Source of the DNA: Intrasporangium calvum DSM 43043
GTDB taxonomy: Bacteria > Actinomycetota > Actinomycetes > Actinomycetales > Dermatophilaceae
DNA length: 64,000 nt
Assembly: GCF_000184685.1 (NCBI RefSeq)
Contig: NC_014830.1
Span: 3,844,001 to 3,908,000 of the forward strand
Direction: 5' to 3'
Shown: positions 8,391-17,136 of the stretch, piece by piece
Position numbering within the stretch: position 1 is the stretch's first letter
Layout: each line of letters begins with the position of its first letter
The notes under the pieces: generated by a model
What the model was told of the DNA's origin: nothing
The model's input: the letters and a program-made list of their open reading frames with translations, nothing else
Database searches by the model: none
Position numbers and translations under genes: made by a program

Positions 8391-9233
8391 TCAGAGGCGG
8401 GCGATGACGGCGTCGAGCATCACCTCGGTCAGCTTGCCGGTGAAGGTGTTCTGCTGGCTCACGTGGTAGCTGCCGAGGAGGCGGACGTCGGTGCCGTCGG
8501 GGAGGGCCAGCGCGGCCTCGGCGCCGTGCCCGAAGCGCGGCTTCGGCCGCGGCACCTGCCAGCCCAGGCGGCGGGCCGCTCCCAGGACGCCGTCCCAGCC
8601 GATCGAGCCGAGCGCCAGCAGCGTCCGCAGACCGCCCGGTCCGGCCGAGGTGAGCTCCAGGTCGCGGGCGAGCCACCCGGAGCACGTGGCCTTCTCCTCG
8701 GTCGACGGCCGGTTGGCCGGAGGCGCGCACCTGACCGTCGCCACGATCCGGATCCCCGTGAGCTCCAGACCATCACCGGCGGCGACCGAGGTCGGTTGCG
8801 ACGCGTAGCCGGCACGGTGGAGCGCAGCGTAGAGCCAGTCCCCCGAGCGGTCCCCGGTGAACATCCGGCCCGTCCGGTTGGTGCCGTTGGCGGCAGGGGC
8901 CAGCCCGACGATGAGCACGGACGCCGCCGGGTCCCCGAAGGACGGACCGGGCCGGCCCCAGTAGGGCTGGTCGGCGAACGACGCTCGGCGCCCCCGGGTC
9001 GCCACCGACTCGCGCCACGCCACGAGGCGGGGGCAGGCCCGACACACCGAGACCCGCGCGTCGAGCTCGGCGGGTGTCAGCGCGGCCGCGCCGAGCCGAC
9101 GCACCTCCGCCGCGGTCGCCGCAACCGGCGTCGCACCGGTGGCCGGGTCGCCCGGCCAGCCCGTCCCCGGCGGCACGGGGGACGGGAAGAGCTGGCCCGT
9201 GACCGGGTGTGGGTCGAGGCGCTCACTGGGCAT
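8391..9233 (-). CDS. udgB: Type 5 (UdgB) uracil-DNA glycosylase
   Basis: This 280-residue protein has the family 5 motifs: [20 protein letters not shown] at about residue 103 (active-site loop lacking the acidic or Asn residue of other families) and [14 protein letters not shown] near the C-terminus. Four cysteines (CRAC; C in VRCAPP; C in KATCSGW) suit the 4Fe-4S cluster of this family. It removes uracil, hypoxanthine and related bases in base-excision repair and is common in high-GC actinobacteria. ATG at 9233 gives a normal-length N-terminus. It ends inside the TetR upstream region, so it is a separate transcription unit reading toward that operon. Confidence 0.9.
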   Translation of the reverse strand: MPSERLDPHPVTGQLFPSPVPPGTGWPGDPATGATPVAATAAEVRRLGAAALTPAELDARVSVCRACPRLVAWRESVATRGRRASFADQPYWGRPGPSFGDPAASVLIVGLAPAANGTNRTGRMFTGDRSGDWLYAALHRAGYASQPTSVAAGDGLELTGIRIVATVRCAPPANRPSTEEKATCSGWLARDLELTSAGPGGLRTLLALGSIGWDGVLGAARRLGWQVPRPKPRFGHGAEAALALPDGTDVRLLGSYHVSQQNTFTGKLTEVMLDAVIARL

Positions 9234-9358
9234 GGACCGACTCTGCCACCCAGCCCCGTCCGTCGGCTGCTTCCCCCGCTCCGAAATGGCCAGCGCGCCA
9301 GGCGGCAGGGGGCGCACGAGCGCTCTACAGTGAGGCGACAGGAGAGGACCTACACGTC

Positions 9359-10156
9359 ATGTGGCAAACGGCGACTGCGCGGACGCCCCCGCTCCTCTTC
9401 GCCCGCGTCGAGCTCAAGGCCCGGCTGTTGTTGCCGGGAATCCGTCGTTCCGTCGTCGAACAGGCCCGCGAGCTGCGCGAACAGGGCGGCACCCAGCCGG
9501 AGCGACTCGCCCGCGCCCTCGAGCGACTCGCCGCGGACCGGGTCAGCGACGAGGCACGCCCTGTGCTGGATCGGGTCGAGTCGGCCCGGCGGGCCCTGCT
9601 CCGCAGCGCCGAGCGGGTGCCGTGGGCCGAGGACACCACCCAGTCGGTGGCGCTCATCTGCGCCCGGGCCTCGCAGCCCCCCTCGGGAGCCCGCCTGCTC
9701 CACCACGTCGTCGCGGCCTGGCAGCCCACCCGCGCCCTCGAGCTGGGCACCTGCGTGGGCGTCTCAGCGGCCTACCAGGCGGCCGCGATCGCTGGGAGCG
9801 GCACGGTCACCTCGCTCGAGGCCTACCCTGCGCTCGCCCGCCAGGCCGAGCAGCTCTGGGAGCGGGCCGGCATCGACAATGCCCGAGTCGTCGTGGGCCG
9901 CTTCGCGGAGACGCTCGCCCCCACCCTCTCCGAGGCGCCGTGGGACTACGTCTTCATCGACGGGAACCACCAGGGACCCGCGACGGAGCGCTACGTCGAG
10001 CAGGCGGCGCGGGCCACCGCGGCCGGCGCCCTGCTGGCCCTCGACGACATCGACTACAGCGACGGCATGCGCGCTGCCTGGCAGTCCGTGCGCCGGCGGC
10101 AGGACGTCGCCGCGAGCGCCGTGGTCGGCAAGATCGGGCTCCTCGCCCTGCGCTGA
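9359..10156 (+). CDS. Class I O-methyltransferase-like protein
   Basis: The protein has 265 residues. The SAM-binding motif is ALELGTCVGVSAAY at about residue 127. Motif II is SLEAYPALARQAEQLW, and the acidic metal-site region is WDYVFIDGNHQGPATERY. These match the catechol-O-methyltransferase-like family (Methyltransf_24). The first 100 residues are helical and not recognised. AGGAGAGGAC precedes the ATG. The substrate is unknown. A repeat copy follows its stop by 17 bp. Confidence 0.75.
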   Translation: MWQTATARTPPLLFARVELKARLLLPGIRRSVVEQARELREQGGTQPERLARALERLAADRVSDEARPVLDRVESARRALLRSAERVPWAEDTTQSVALICARASQPPSGARLLHHVVAAWQPTRALELGTCVGVSAAYQAAAIAGSGTVTSLEAYPALARQAEQLWERAGIDNARVVVGRFAETLAPTLSEAPWDYVFIDGNHQGPATERYVEQAARATAAGALLALDDIDYSDGMRAAWQSVRRRQDVAASAVVGKIGLLALR

Positions 10157-10172
10157 CCCCGGCTGGGGCTCG

Positions 10173-10197
10173 GGAGCGAGCCCAGCGGCATACGGCC
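10173..10197 (+). repeat. AGCGGCATAC repeat, copy 7 (full consensus)
   Basis: GGAGCGAGCCCAGCGGCATA followed by CGGCC is one of the most complete copies. It lies 17 bp after the O-methyltransferase stop, in the intergenic space before the sigma factor gene. Confidence 0.85.
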
Positions 10198-10305
10198 GGC
10201 TCGGCGGCGAGGATCATGGGGAGCACGCGGGCGACGCCAGCTCGATGAACCGGAACGACGGGAGCGGCGTCTCCGGGGGCAGGAGCGCCGAGGGAGGTTG
10301 GTCAG

Positions 10306-10794
10306 ATGCCGCTCGACGAGGAGGCCGTCGAGGCGATCTACCGCGAGCACGGGCCGATGCTCCGACGCGTCGTGTGGCGGGCGACGAGCGATCCCGACCG
10401 GGTGGAGGACATCGTCCAGGAGACGATTCTGCGCGTCTGGCGGCAGGCCCCGGAGGCCGACAGCCTGCGCGCCTACCTCATCACGACGGCCCGGCACCTC
10501 ATCGTGGACCAGCACCGCGCGGCCGGGCGACGGCCCCAGCAGGCGCGCCTCGTCGACCTCCCCGAGGCGGAGTCGGCGATCGACCGGGCGCTCGACCAGG
10601 TCCTCGTCGAGGAGGCTCTCGCGCGGCTGCAGCCGGCGCACCGGGAGGTCGTCACGTGTCTCTACTACGAAAGGCTCTCGGTGGCCGAGACCGCAGCCCG
10701 GGTGGGGGTGCCCGAGGGCACCGTGAAGTCCCGCGCCTACTACGCCGTGCGCAGCCTGCGCGTCGTCCTCGACGAGATGGGGGTGACGAGATGA
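10306..10794 (+). CDS. ECF sigma factor
   Basis: This 162-residue two-domain sigma-70 factor has region 2 at about residues 10-75 (DRVEDIVQETILRVWRQ, LITTARHLIVDQHRA) and region 4 at about residues 100-155 (LQPAHREVVTCLYYERLSV, GVPEGTVKSRAYYAVRSLR). It has no C-terminal extension. GGAGG precedes the ATG. Its stop overlaps the anti-sigma gene start by four bases (ATGA), so the two products are translated together; it resembles SigL/SigK-type sigma/anti-sigma pairs. The stimulus is not evident. A promoter upstream of 10306 recognised by this sigma itself would be typical, but I cannot assign one. Confidence 0.92.
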   Translation: MPLDEEAVEAIYREHGPMLRRVVWRATSDPDRVEDIVQETILRVWRQAPEADSLRAYLITTARHLIVDQHRAAGRRPQQARLVDLPEAESAIDRALDQVLVEEALARLQPAHREVVTCLYYERLSVAETAARVGVPEGTVKSRAYYAVRSLRVVLDEMGVTR

Positions 10795-11501
10795 GCGCCG
10801 ACGGCGAGGAGACCCACGTGCTGCTGGGCGGCTACGTCCTCGGCGGGCTGTCCGACGAGGACCACCGCGCGTTCACCGAGCACCTGCGCACGTGCCCCGC
10901 GTGCCAGGCGGAGCTCGGCCAGGTCTCCGGGCTCCCCCGGCTGCTCTCGCTCGTCGAGCGACCACCGACCGAGGAGCCGTATGCCGCTGGGCTCGCTCCC
11001 GGAGAGGAGGCACCCGAGGTGGGGGCCGGGTCCGCTGCGGCGGGTCCGCCCACCCTGCCGGGCCTCACCGACCTCCTGGCCGAGGCACGGCGGCGCCGTC
11101 GACGGCGGCGGGACTGGCTGGTCGCCGCGGCGGGCGTCGCCGCCGCGGGGGCCTTCGGCGCCGGAGCCTGGCTGGGCCCCGGGCTGCTCGACCCGCCGCC
11201 CCCGTCCGAGCACTACACGGCGACCGCACCCGCCGGGTCGACGGCGCAGGTCGGGGTCCACCTCGTCACTCGAGGGTGGGGCACCCAGCTCGACCTCGCC
11301 TGCTCGAACATGCCGGTCGGCGAGGAGATCACCCTCTACGTCATCGACGCGGCCGGGCGCGAGTCGCCGGCCGGGTCCTGGCTGGGGACGCGATCCGGCT
11401 ACGCCACCGTCACCGGGGCGACGGCGCTGCGGCCGGAGCAGATCCGGTCCATCGAGGTGCGCACGGCGGACGGGACCCTCATCGCGGCCGTGCGGACCTG
11501 A
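10791..11501 (+). CDS. Zinc-finger anti-sigma factor (RskA/RslA-like membrane protein)
   Basis: This 236-residue protein has an N-terminal zinc anti-sigma domain with the HxxxCxxC motif (HLRTCPACQAEL, about residues 29-40). A Pro/Gly/Glu-rich linker follows, then a basic stretch and one transmembrane helix (LVAAAGVAAAGAFGAGAWL, about residues 108-126). The extracytoplasmic domain of about 100 residues is RskA-like (VTGATALRPEQIRSIEVR). It should hold the overlapping ECF sigma at the membrane until proteolysis or zinc loss. A repeat copy lies in frame in the linker (PYAAGLAP, about residues 63-70), a tolerant position. It starts four bases inside the sigma gene. Confidence 0.88.
   Translation: MSADGEETHVLLGGYVLGGLSDEDHRAFTEHLRTCPACQAELGQVSGLPRLLSLVERPPTEEPYAAGLAPGEEAPEVGAGSAAAGPPTLPGLTDLLAEARRRRRRRRDWLVAAAGVAAAGAFGAGAWLGPGLLDPPPPSEHYTATAPAGSTAQVGVHLVTRGWGTQLDLACSNMPVGEEITLYVIDAAGRESPAGSWLGTRSGYATVTGATALRPEQIRSIEVRTADGTLIAAVRT
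10976..11000 (-). repeat. AGCGGCATAC repeat, copy 8 (full consensus)
   Basis: On the minus strand this reads GGGAGCGAGCCCAGCGGCAT followed by ACGGC. It is inserted antisense to the anti-sigma gene and is read in frame as PYAAGLAP in the linker. Confidence 0.85.
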
Positions 11502-11548
11502 GGGGGCGCAGTCGTGATCGTGGGCCGGATGCGTGGGAGGCTGACCAC

Positions 11549-11797
11549 ATGGCTGACGACCTGCACATCCAGCACCGGATCACGTCTCTGATCGACGAGG
11601 AGCACCGCCTGCGTGAGGCCCTCCAGCACGGGTCCATCTCCGCGGAGGACGAGCGGGCCCGGCTCGGCACGATCGAGGTCGAGCTCGACCAGTGCTGGGA
11701 CCTGCTCCGCCAGCGCCGGGCGAAACGGGAGTTCGGCGCGAACCCCGACGAGGCTCAGGTCCGCGACCCGAAGACGGTCGAGGGGTACCTCGGCTGA
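11549..11797 (+). CDS. DUF2630 family protein
   Basis: This 82-residue helical protein begins MADDLHIQHRITSLIDEEH and contains LDQCWDLLRQRRAKREFG and a C-terminal TVEGYLG, the hallmarks of actinobacterial DUF2630. Its function is unknown. GGGAGG precedes the ATG at good distance. It is probably its own transcription unit between the anti-sigma gene and the dienelactone hydrolase. Confidence 0.85.
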   Translation: MADDLHIQHRITSLIDEEHRLREALQHGSISAEDERARLGTIEVELDQCWDLLRQRRAKREFGANPDEAQVRDPKTVEGYLG

Positions 11798-11873
11798 GGA
11801 AGCCACGACCTCCCGATCGCGTTGAGCGATCCACCCGACCGAGCGCGGCGTCGGAGCTAAGGTCGCTGTCGTG

Positions 11874-12620
11874 ATGATCGACGTTGCGGCGGCCGACGGT
11901 CCGGCCGAGGCCTGGCTCGCCCGACCCACCAGCGCGAGAGGGGAGCCCCCCCTGCCCGGGGTCCTGCTCTTCATGGACGCGATCGGGTTGCGGCCCCGGA
12001 TCTTCGAGATGGCGGACCGCATCGCGTCGTGGGGATACGTCGTGCTCGCCCCGAACGTCTTCTACCGCGACGGAACGAGTGCCGAGACCACACCGGGACA
12101 TCCGCTGGAATCGGAGGAGGCGCGCCGGGAGTTCTTCAAGGTCGCCTCCGGCCGCATCGCGTCGCTGACGGCGAAGCGCGCGGTCGCGGACATCGCCGCG
12201 TACGTCGAGGCGCTGACGTCGCTGGAGGACGTGCGGACACCGGTCGGTGTCGTCGGCTACTGCATGGGGGCGCGGCTTGCCGTCCGAGCGGCTGCCGCCC
12301 ACCCCGACATCGTCGCCGCCTGCGGCGGGTTCCACGGCGGCGGCCTCGCCGGCGACGCCGCTGACAGCCCGCACCTCGCGCTCCCGGCGTCGCGCGCCGA
12401 GTTCGTCTTCGGCCACGCCGACCACGACCCCAGCATGAACGCAGAGGCGGTCGCCCGCCTCGACGAGACGCTCCGTACCGCCGGCCTCACCGCGACGAAC
12501 GAGATCTATCCGGGAACAGCCCACGGGTACACGATGGCCGACACGGGGGTGTACGACGAGGCTGCGACCGAGCGCCACTTCGCCGCGCTGAAGGACCTGT
12601 TCGCGCGCACCCTCGGCTGA
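11874..12620 (+). CDS. Dienelactone hydrolase family protein
   Basis: This 248-residue alpha/beta hydrolase has the family's cysteine nucleophile elbow GYCMGARLA at about residue 126. The acid is probably the aspartate in FGHADHDPS, and the histidine lies in GTAHGYTM. The cap-region sequence LAPNVFYRDG is typical. Family members open cyclic enol lactones during aromatic ring degradation, but many actinobacterial copies have unknown substrates. The start could be this ATG or the GTG one codon upstream. No aromatic catabolism genes are adjacent. Confidence 0.85.
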   Translation: MIDVAAADGPAEAWLARPTSARGEPPLPGVLLFMDAIGLRPRIFEMADRIASWGYVVLAPNVFYRDGTSAETTPGHPLESEEARREFFKVASGRIASLTAKRAVADIAAYVEALTSLEDVRTPVGVVGYCMGARLAVRAAAAHPDIVAACGGFHGGGLAGDAADSPHLALPASRAEFVFGHADHDPSMNAEAVARLDETLRTAGLTATNEIYPGTAHGYTMADTGVYDEAATERHFAALKDLFARTLG

Positions 12621-12680
12621 GTCTTTCCGCCAGATCCCGTGCCGGGGCCGGCGGGTCGGGATCGGGCTAGGCTCGGTGCC

Positions 12681-13736
12681 GTGGCTGGTGGCGTGCGGGC
12701 AGCGGTGGTCCTGGGGTCGGGTGGGGCGAGAGGCTATGCGCACATCGGAGCGCTCCAGGTGCTGCGTGAACGGGGCCTGGAGGTCGTGGCCATCGCGGGC
12801 ACGTCCATGGGTGCCCTCGTCGGGGGGGTCGCTGCCGCGGGTCGGCTGGACGAGTACACCGAGTGGTCGTTGTCGCTGACGCAGCGCGAGCTGTTCCGTC
12901 TCCTCGACTTCACCCTGTCCGCGCCCGGCGGGGCCATCCGGGCCGAGCGGATCATCGGCAAGGTGGGCGAGATCCTGGGCGGCGCGACGATCGAGGACCT
13001 GCCGATCCCCTACACGGCCGTCGCCACCGACCTCGCGGCGCGGCGGGAGGTGTGGTTCCAGCACGGTCCGGTGGTTCAGGCCATCCGAGCCTCGATCGCC
13101 ATCCCCGGCGTCATCACCCCCATCGTCATCAACGGCCGCACGCTCGTCGACGGCGGCCTGCTCAACCCCCTGCCCATCGAGCCGACCGCAGCCGTGAGCG
13201 CGGACGTGACCGTGGCCGTGAGCCTCTCCGGGCCGAGAGCCCCGATCGGCCATGCCACCCCCGTGAAGGAGACCTCCGAGACGAGGCCCTTCGACGAGTG
13301 GACGTCCCGGCTGCGGCGCAGCACCGCCGAAGCCCTCGAGTCCGACCGGCTCCGCGCCCTCGTCGGTCGCTTCGGCGCCGGCCACCGCCGTGACGAGACA
13401 AGAGAGACCGAGGAGGCGGTCGACGCGACGGCCGACGCGACTGGGGACCTGGTTGCCGCGGCTGCGGAGGCCGCCGACTCAGACCTCTCACCGACGGCAG
13501 CCGCCGCGGAGTGGGTGGTCGGGAAGGCCGACATCGGGACGATCAACCTGCTCAACATGAGCTTCGAGACGATGAGCGCGCTCATCACGCGCTACCGGAT
13601 GGCCAGCAACCCGCCCGACATCCTCATCACGGTCCCCTACAACGCCGTCAACACGCTCGACTTCCATCGGGCAGCCGAGATGATCGACCTCGGCCGCACG
13701 CTCACGACCCAGGCCTTGGACCGAGCCGGCCTCTGA
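12681..13736 (+). CDS. Patatin-like phospholipase
   Basis: This 351-residue protein has all patatin motifs: the oxyanion loop GSGGARGYAHIG near residue 15, the serine nucleophile GTSMGA near residue 42 and the Asp of the Ser-Asp dyad in VDGGLLNPLPIE near residue 158. It should hydrolyse acyl esters of phospholipids; RssA-type bacterial members are cytoplasmic or membrane-associated. The C-terminal about 120 residues, rich in Ala/Glu before WVVGKADIG, are family-variable. GTG at 12681 is preferred because the conserved strand begins a few residues later; the frame is open to 12639. Confidence 0.85.
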   Translation: MAGGVRAAVVLGSGGARGYAHIGALQVLRERGLEVVAIAGTSMGALVGGVAAAGRLDEYTEWSLSLTQRELFRLLDFTLSAPGGAIRAERIIGKVGEILGGATIEDLPIPYTAVATDLAARREVWFQHGPVVQAIRASIAIPGVITPIVINGRTLVDGGLLNPLPIEPTAAVSADVTVAVSLSGPRAPIGHATPVKETSETRPFDEWTSRLRRSTAEALESDRLRALVGRFGAGHRRDETRETEEAVDATADATGDLVAAAAEAADSDLSPTAAAAEWVVGKADIGTINLLNMSFETMSALITRYRMASNPPDILITVPYNAVNTLDFHRAAEMIDLGRTLTTQALDRAGL

Positions 13737-13860
13737 CCGCAACGCGCTCTGCCGCCCCCGTGCCCGTCTGTCCTCACATCAGGTCATCACGACAACCCCT
13801 GGCGAGCACGCCCGGGTTGTTGGGGCGGTGCGTCCCAGCGGCGGACCGGAGAGCGGCGCG

Positions 13861-14670
13861 CTACTGGCCGGCCAGCTCGGCGACCATCGGAGCCAACACG
13901 TCGGCGGAGTCGGCGCCCAGGACGAAGTAGGAGTAGCCGACCTCCTCACGGCGGCGCTGGACCTCCTCGGCAGCGGCGGCGGGGTCGTCCGGGAGGACGG
14001 CCAGCGAGTCCGCTTCCCGCAACGCGGCCGGGTCGGTGTCTCGCGCGGACGCCATGAACGGCGCGACCCTGTCGCCGACGACCGGAACGTGCAGCGCGAG
14101 CTCGACATCTCGCACGGTGCCCAGGTCGCGGGCCATGCCCGCCACCGCGGCCCGAGTGTCGCTCGCGAACGAGGCGATGGTGACCGTGTCCGCCACTTCC
14201 AGGGCGAGCGCTTGCGCCTTCGGCCCCCGAACGGCCATGACAACCGGCGTGTGGCCGTCCGGACCGTCCAGATCTCGCAGTGCCGTCACCGTCTCGCGGA
14301 CCCGGGCCAGCCTCCCGCTCGGTGATGAGACGGGCAGGCCAAGATCCCGCAGCTCATCCTCGATCCCGGGCCTGCCGGTGCCGATGCCCATCTCGAAGCG
14401 ACCCTGCGTGAGCACCGACATCGAGTGGGCCTCCCACGCGGCGCTCCAGGCAGGCCGCAGTGGCGAGGCATAGACCCAGGTGCCGACCCGCAGGTTCGTC
14501 CGGGCTGCCGCCATGGCGAGCGTCGGAGCGGGGGCGGGCTGCCAGCGCGGCACGTCGGGCATCAGCAGGGTCGAATACCCGCTGTCGGCGAACCGCTGCA
14601 CCTGGTCCAGCCACGTGGGCACGTCCGACAAGAGGGGCGCGACGACTCCGAATCGAAACGGTCGGATCAT
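13861..14670 (-). CDS. LLM-class flavin-dependent oxidoreductase
   Basis: This 269-residue protein has a luciferase-like TIM-barrel pattern: FRFGVVAPLL at the start, DSGYSTLLMPDVP, NLRVGTWVYASPLRPA, LTQGRFEMGIGTGRPG and a C-terminal YSYFVLGADSADVLAPM. In actinobacteria many relatives use F420 rather than FMN, and the cofactor here is not determined. ATG at 14670 begins at the first strand, although the frame is open upstream over the neighbouring gene. It lies 13 bp downstream of the VOC gene on the same strand, so the two are probably co-transcribed. Confidence 0.85.
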   Translation of the reverse strand: MIRPFRFGVVAPLLSDVPTWLDQVQRFADSGYSTLLMPDVPRWQPAPAPTLAMAAARTNLRVGTWVYASPLRPAWSAAWEAHSMSVLTQGRFEMGIGTGRPGIEDELRDLGLPVSSPSGRLARVRETVTALRDLDGPDGHTPVVMAVRGPKAQALALEVADTVTIASFASDTRAAVAGMARDLGTVRDVELALHVPVVGDRVAPFMASARDTDPAALREADSLAVLPDDPAAAAEEVQRRREEVGYSYFVLGADSADVLAPMVAELAGQ

Positions 14671-14683
14671 GGGGCGTCTCCGT

Positions 14684-15127
14684 TCACACCGATGGGGCCT
14701 CCGCAGGAGCCGATGCCTCGGCCTCACGTGTACGCGCCGCGTCCAGCTCTGCCTCGGAGCGCAGCACGCAGAACTCGTTGTCCTCTGGGTCGGCGAACAC
14801 CACCCAGCCGGTGCCACGCCCGTCCGTGCCGCGCAGGTCGGCCACCACGGTGGCCCCCGTGTCGATGAGCCGCTGGACCTCCTCGTCGCGGCTGGACTCG
14901 CGTGGCCGAAGGTCGAAGTGCAGCCGGTTCTTGGTCTGCTTCTCCTCCGGGACCTCGATGAAGAGGATCCGATGCCCGGTAGCCGGGTCCTGGATCATGC
15001 ACTCCTCGTGCCCGGGCTGGTTGGGATCTCCCTCGATGTCGCGGTACCCCAGCAAGCTCTTCCACCATTCCGACAGGTCGTAGGCGTTGCGGCAGTCGAC
15101 GGTCGTATGTGAGACGAGGCAGCCCAT
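14684..15127 (-). CDS. VOC-family protein (glyoxalase/dioxygenase fold)
   Basis: This 147-residue protein has two beta-alpha-beta-beta-beta modules: VSHTTVDCRNAYDLSEWWK…RILFIEVPE and RLHFDLRPRESSRDEEVQRL…WVVFADPEDNEFCVL. This is the common actinobacterial VOC protein with an FADPEDNEFCVL ending. Members bind metals or small hydrophobic compounds, and the activity is unknown. It sits just upstream of the LLM oxidoreductase in an apparent two-gene operon. Confidence 0.85.
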   Translation of the reverse strand: MGCLVSHTTVDCRNAYDLSEWWKSLLGYRDIEGDPNQPGHEECMIQDPATGHRILFIEVPEEKQTKNRLHFDLRPRESSRDEEVQRLIDTGATVVADLRGTDGRGTGWVVFADPEDNEFCVLRSEAELDAARTREAEASAPAEAPSV

Positions 15128-15226
15128 GCAGGCATCGTCGCGATATCGCCGTCAGCGCGGCAAGCGCTTTTCCGCGGCGCTGGCCAGCGGGTCACGAGCG
15201 CGTCCGCGTGGGGCTAGCCTCAGGGC

Positions 15227-15766
15227 ATGGATGCACCCGAGCCCGGCACCGATGATTCGTCGGAAATCGAGTCCTTCTGGCAGGTCGCCAAGGTGCGAGC
15301 CAAGCTCAACCCGACTGGGTACTACACCGGTGAGCGACCCCTGGGGTCGCTACGGCCGCCGGCCTGGGCCTTCGGGGCCACCCCCGAGCAGGCCGACGAG
15401 CTCCTCGCGCTTCTCCTCTCCGGCACGAAGACCGCGACTGCCGGCGCGCTGTGGGACTACGAGGCGGAGGGTGAGGAGCTGCCGACGCCTGGAGCGCTCG
15501 GCATCGTCACCGACGGTCACGGGGTCCCGCACGCCTTGGTCGTGACGACCCAGGTCGATGTCGTCCCCTTCGACGAGGTGAGCGCCGAGCACGCGCACCT
15601 CGAGGGTGAGGGCGACCGGTCGCTCGCCACGTGGCGCGAGGTGCACGAGCGCTTCTTCACCGAGCACGCGGTGCACACTCGGGGGTTCACCCCGAGCATG
15701 CCGGTCGTCCTGGAGCGCTTCGACGTGCTCTACAGCGATCCCTCCGCCGGCTCGGACATGGGCTGA
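15227..15766 (+). CDS. ASCH-domain protein
   Basis: This 179-residue protein carries an ASCH domain in the middle (LLSGTKTATAGALWDYEAEGE, ALGIVTDGHGVPHALVVTTQ, FDEVSAEHAHLEGEGDRSL, WREVHERFF). ASCH domains have a PUA-like fold and are thought to bind RNA; some have ribonuclease or amidohydrolase activity. The N-terminus has FWQVAKVRAKLNP, usual for this subgroup. ATG at 15227 fits. It ends 17 bp before a frameshifted deazaflavin-type reductase gene. Confidence 0.85.
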   Translation: MDAPEPGTDDSSEIESFWQVAKVRAKLNPTGYYTGERPLGSLRPPAWAFGATPEQADELLALLLSGTKTATAGALWDYEAEGEELPTPGALGIVTDGHGVPHALVVTTQVDVVPFDEVSAEHAHLEGEGDRSLATWREVHERFFTEHAVHTRGFTPSMPVVLERFDVLYSDPSAGSDMG

Positions 15767-15782
15767 CGAGGCCGCCAACGCG

Positions 15783-16176
15783 GTGGCCGTGTGGATGTAC
15801 CGGCGGACGGGACGCAAGGTCGGCGGCAGGGCGAAGGGCGGCAGCTCCGTGCTCCTGCTCACCGTGGCCGGACGCAGGTCCGGCATGCCCCACACGGTGC
15901 CAGTGGCGTACGTGCAGCGCGACGGCGCCTATTACCTCGCGGCGACCGCGGGGGCCAGCCAAGGAGCCTCAGTGGGTCCGCAACCTGCGCGCCGCCTCCA
16001 CGGCGACCATCGAGATCGGCCGCGACAAGCGGACGATGTCTGTCGAGGTCCTGCGTGGCGCCGAGTCCGACGCCGCGTGGAAGGACATCATCGTCGCGAC
16101 CCACCCCGCCTTCGCATCGTACGAGACGAAGGCGGGTCGCAGGATCGCGGTTGCGCGACTGACACCGACGGGTTGA
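15783..16176 (+). pseudogene. Deazaflavin-dependent nitroreductase family protein, frameshifted
   Basis: Two overlapping frames together make one protein of the DUF385/F420-dependent nitroreductase family (split-barrel, as in Ddn). The first part is VWMYRRTGRKVGG…LLLTVAGRRSGMPHTVPVAYV…YYLAATAG. The second is KEPQWVRNLRAASTATIEIG…WKDIIVATHPAFASYETKAGR. The frame must change by one base between about 15950 and 15965. Either the gene is dead or there is a sequence error at that point. The start is uncertain (GTG 15783 or ATG 15795). Confidence 0.7.
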
Positions 16177-16272
16177 GCCGGCCGGGACCTGTCGATGAGG
16201 TCAACTGACGCTTACGGCTTCGACTCCAACAGGAGGACGGCGCTGGAAGTCGAGCGACGGGCCATTCGAGCG

Positions 16273-16767
16273 TCACCTGCCAGCTGACCCCAGGCCCAGC
16301 ACGGCCATGGCGACGGCCAGCGAGAACCCGGCGGCCACGATGGGGGTCGTCGTCGGGTTCCAGCCCGCCGGCGACAGTGCGCTGCGGACCTCCGGCTCGA
16401 GCAGGGAGGCGCAAGCCATCGTCGCACCCAACGACCCGAGAGCCCGCGTCGCCACACGGCTGGGGCCCTCCCCGAGCCGAACGGTCGCGACGGTCTGGAT
16501 CGCGAGCATGACGACGGGGGCCGACAGGGCCGTCCCGACCAGCCATGAGTCGCGGCCCACCCGTTCCGGCTGTCCACGCCAGCCCAGCAGCGCGATGTCA
16601 AAAGCCCGACGCTCACGGAGCGCGACGAGTTGACCCATCACCCCCGCTGCGAGCTGAGCACCAGACACAGCGACGAGAACTCCACGCGAACCATCCGGCA
16701 AGCGTATTTCACGCCTGCTGACCGCGACGCTGGTCCCGGGGATCCCGTTGGGCACCCTCACCGGCAA
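16273..16767 (-). CDS. Putative integral membrane protein
   Basis: This protein of up to 164 residues has four hydrophobic stretches: about AAGVMGQLVAL, WLVGTALSAPVVMLAIQTVA, LGSLGATMACASLL and PIVAAGFSLAVAMAVLGLG. The first two are joined by RRAFDIALLGWRGQPERVGR, a motif I have seen in unnamed actinobacterial membrane proteins. No function can be assigned. The start is uncertain, and a shorter version beginning near MGQLVALRERR is possible. Codon use looks like that of the neighbours. Confidence 0.5.
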   Translation of the reverse strand: MPVRVPNGIPGTSVAVSRREIRLPDGSRGVLVAVSGAQLAAGVMGQLVALRERRAFDIALLGWRGQPERVGRDSWLVGTALSAPVVMLAIQTVATVRLGEGPSRVATRALGSLGATMACASLLEPEVRSALSPAGWNPTTTPIVAAGFSLAVAMAVLGLGSAGR

Positions 16768-16879
16768 GGCGACGCGGCCGAATCAAGTCCTGATCAGTGG
16801 TGTACGACTGTCCGTCGAGGTGGGGCAGGTCAGGTCTCAAGGGCGCCTGGCGAGCAGGTCGGGGCTCGCCGCGGGCAGT

Positions 16880-17008
16880 TCAGCGCCGCCGAAACACCTG
16901 ACGGACGCCCTGCATGGCGGCGAGGACCGCGCCACTCACTCCGGGCACCATGATCCACAAGAGCGTCGCGATGACCAGCACACCGATCACGATGATGAGC
17001 ACGTCCAC
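16880..17008 (-). CDS. Possible small single-span membrane protein
   Basis: A GTG start at 17008 opens 42 residues: a short leader, one hydrophobic helix (LIIVIGVLVIATLLWIMVPG) and a basic tail (VRQVFRRR). The shape is that of a small membrane protein, but I recognise no family and the ribosome-binding site is poor (CTAGGGTG upstream). It may be chance. Confidence 0.3.
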   Translation of the reverse strand: MDVLIIVIGVLVIATLLWIMVPGVSGAVLAAMQGVRQVFRRR

Positions 17009-17136
17009 GTGAAGCACCCTAGGGCAACTCCTGGGCACGCCTCCCGGCTCACGTCGCCGGGCTGACCGCGCGGCTGACGACCACACCGCGGCGCTGGGAG
17101 ATGCGAATGGCGCCGCAGCGATGCGGTGCTCCTGTG

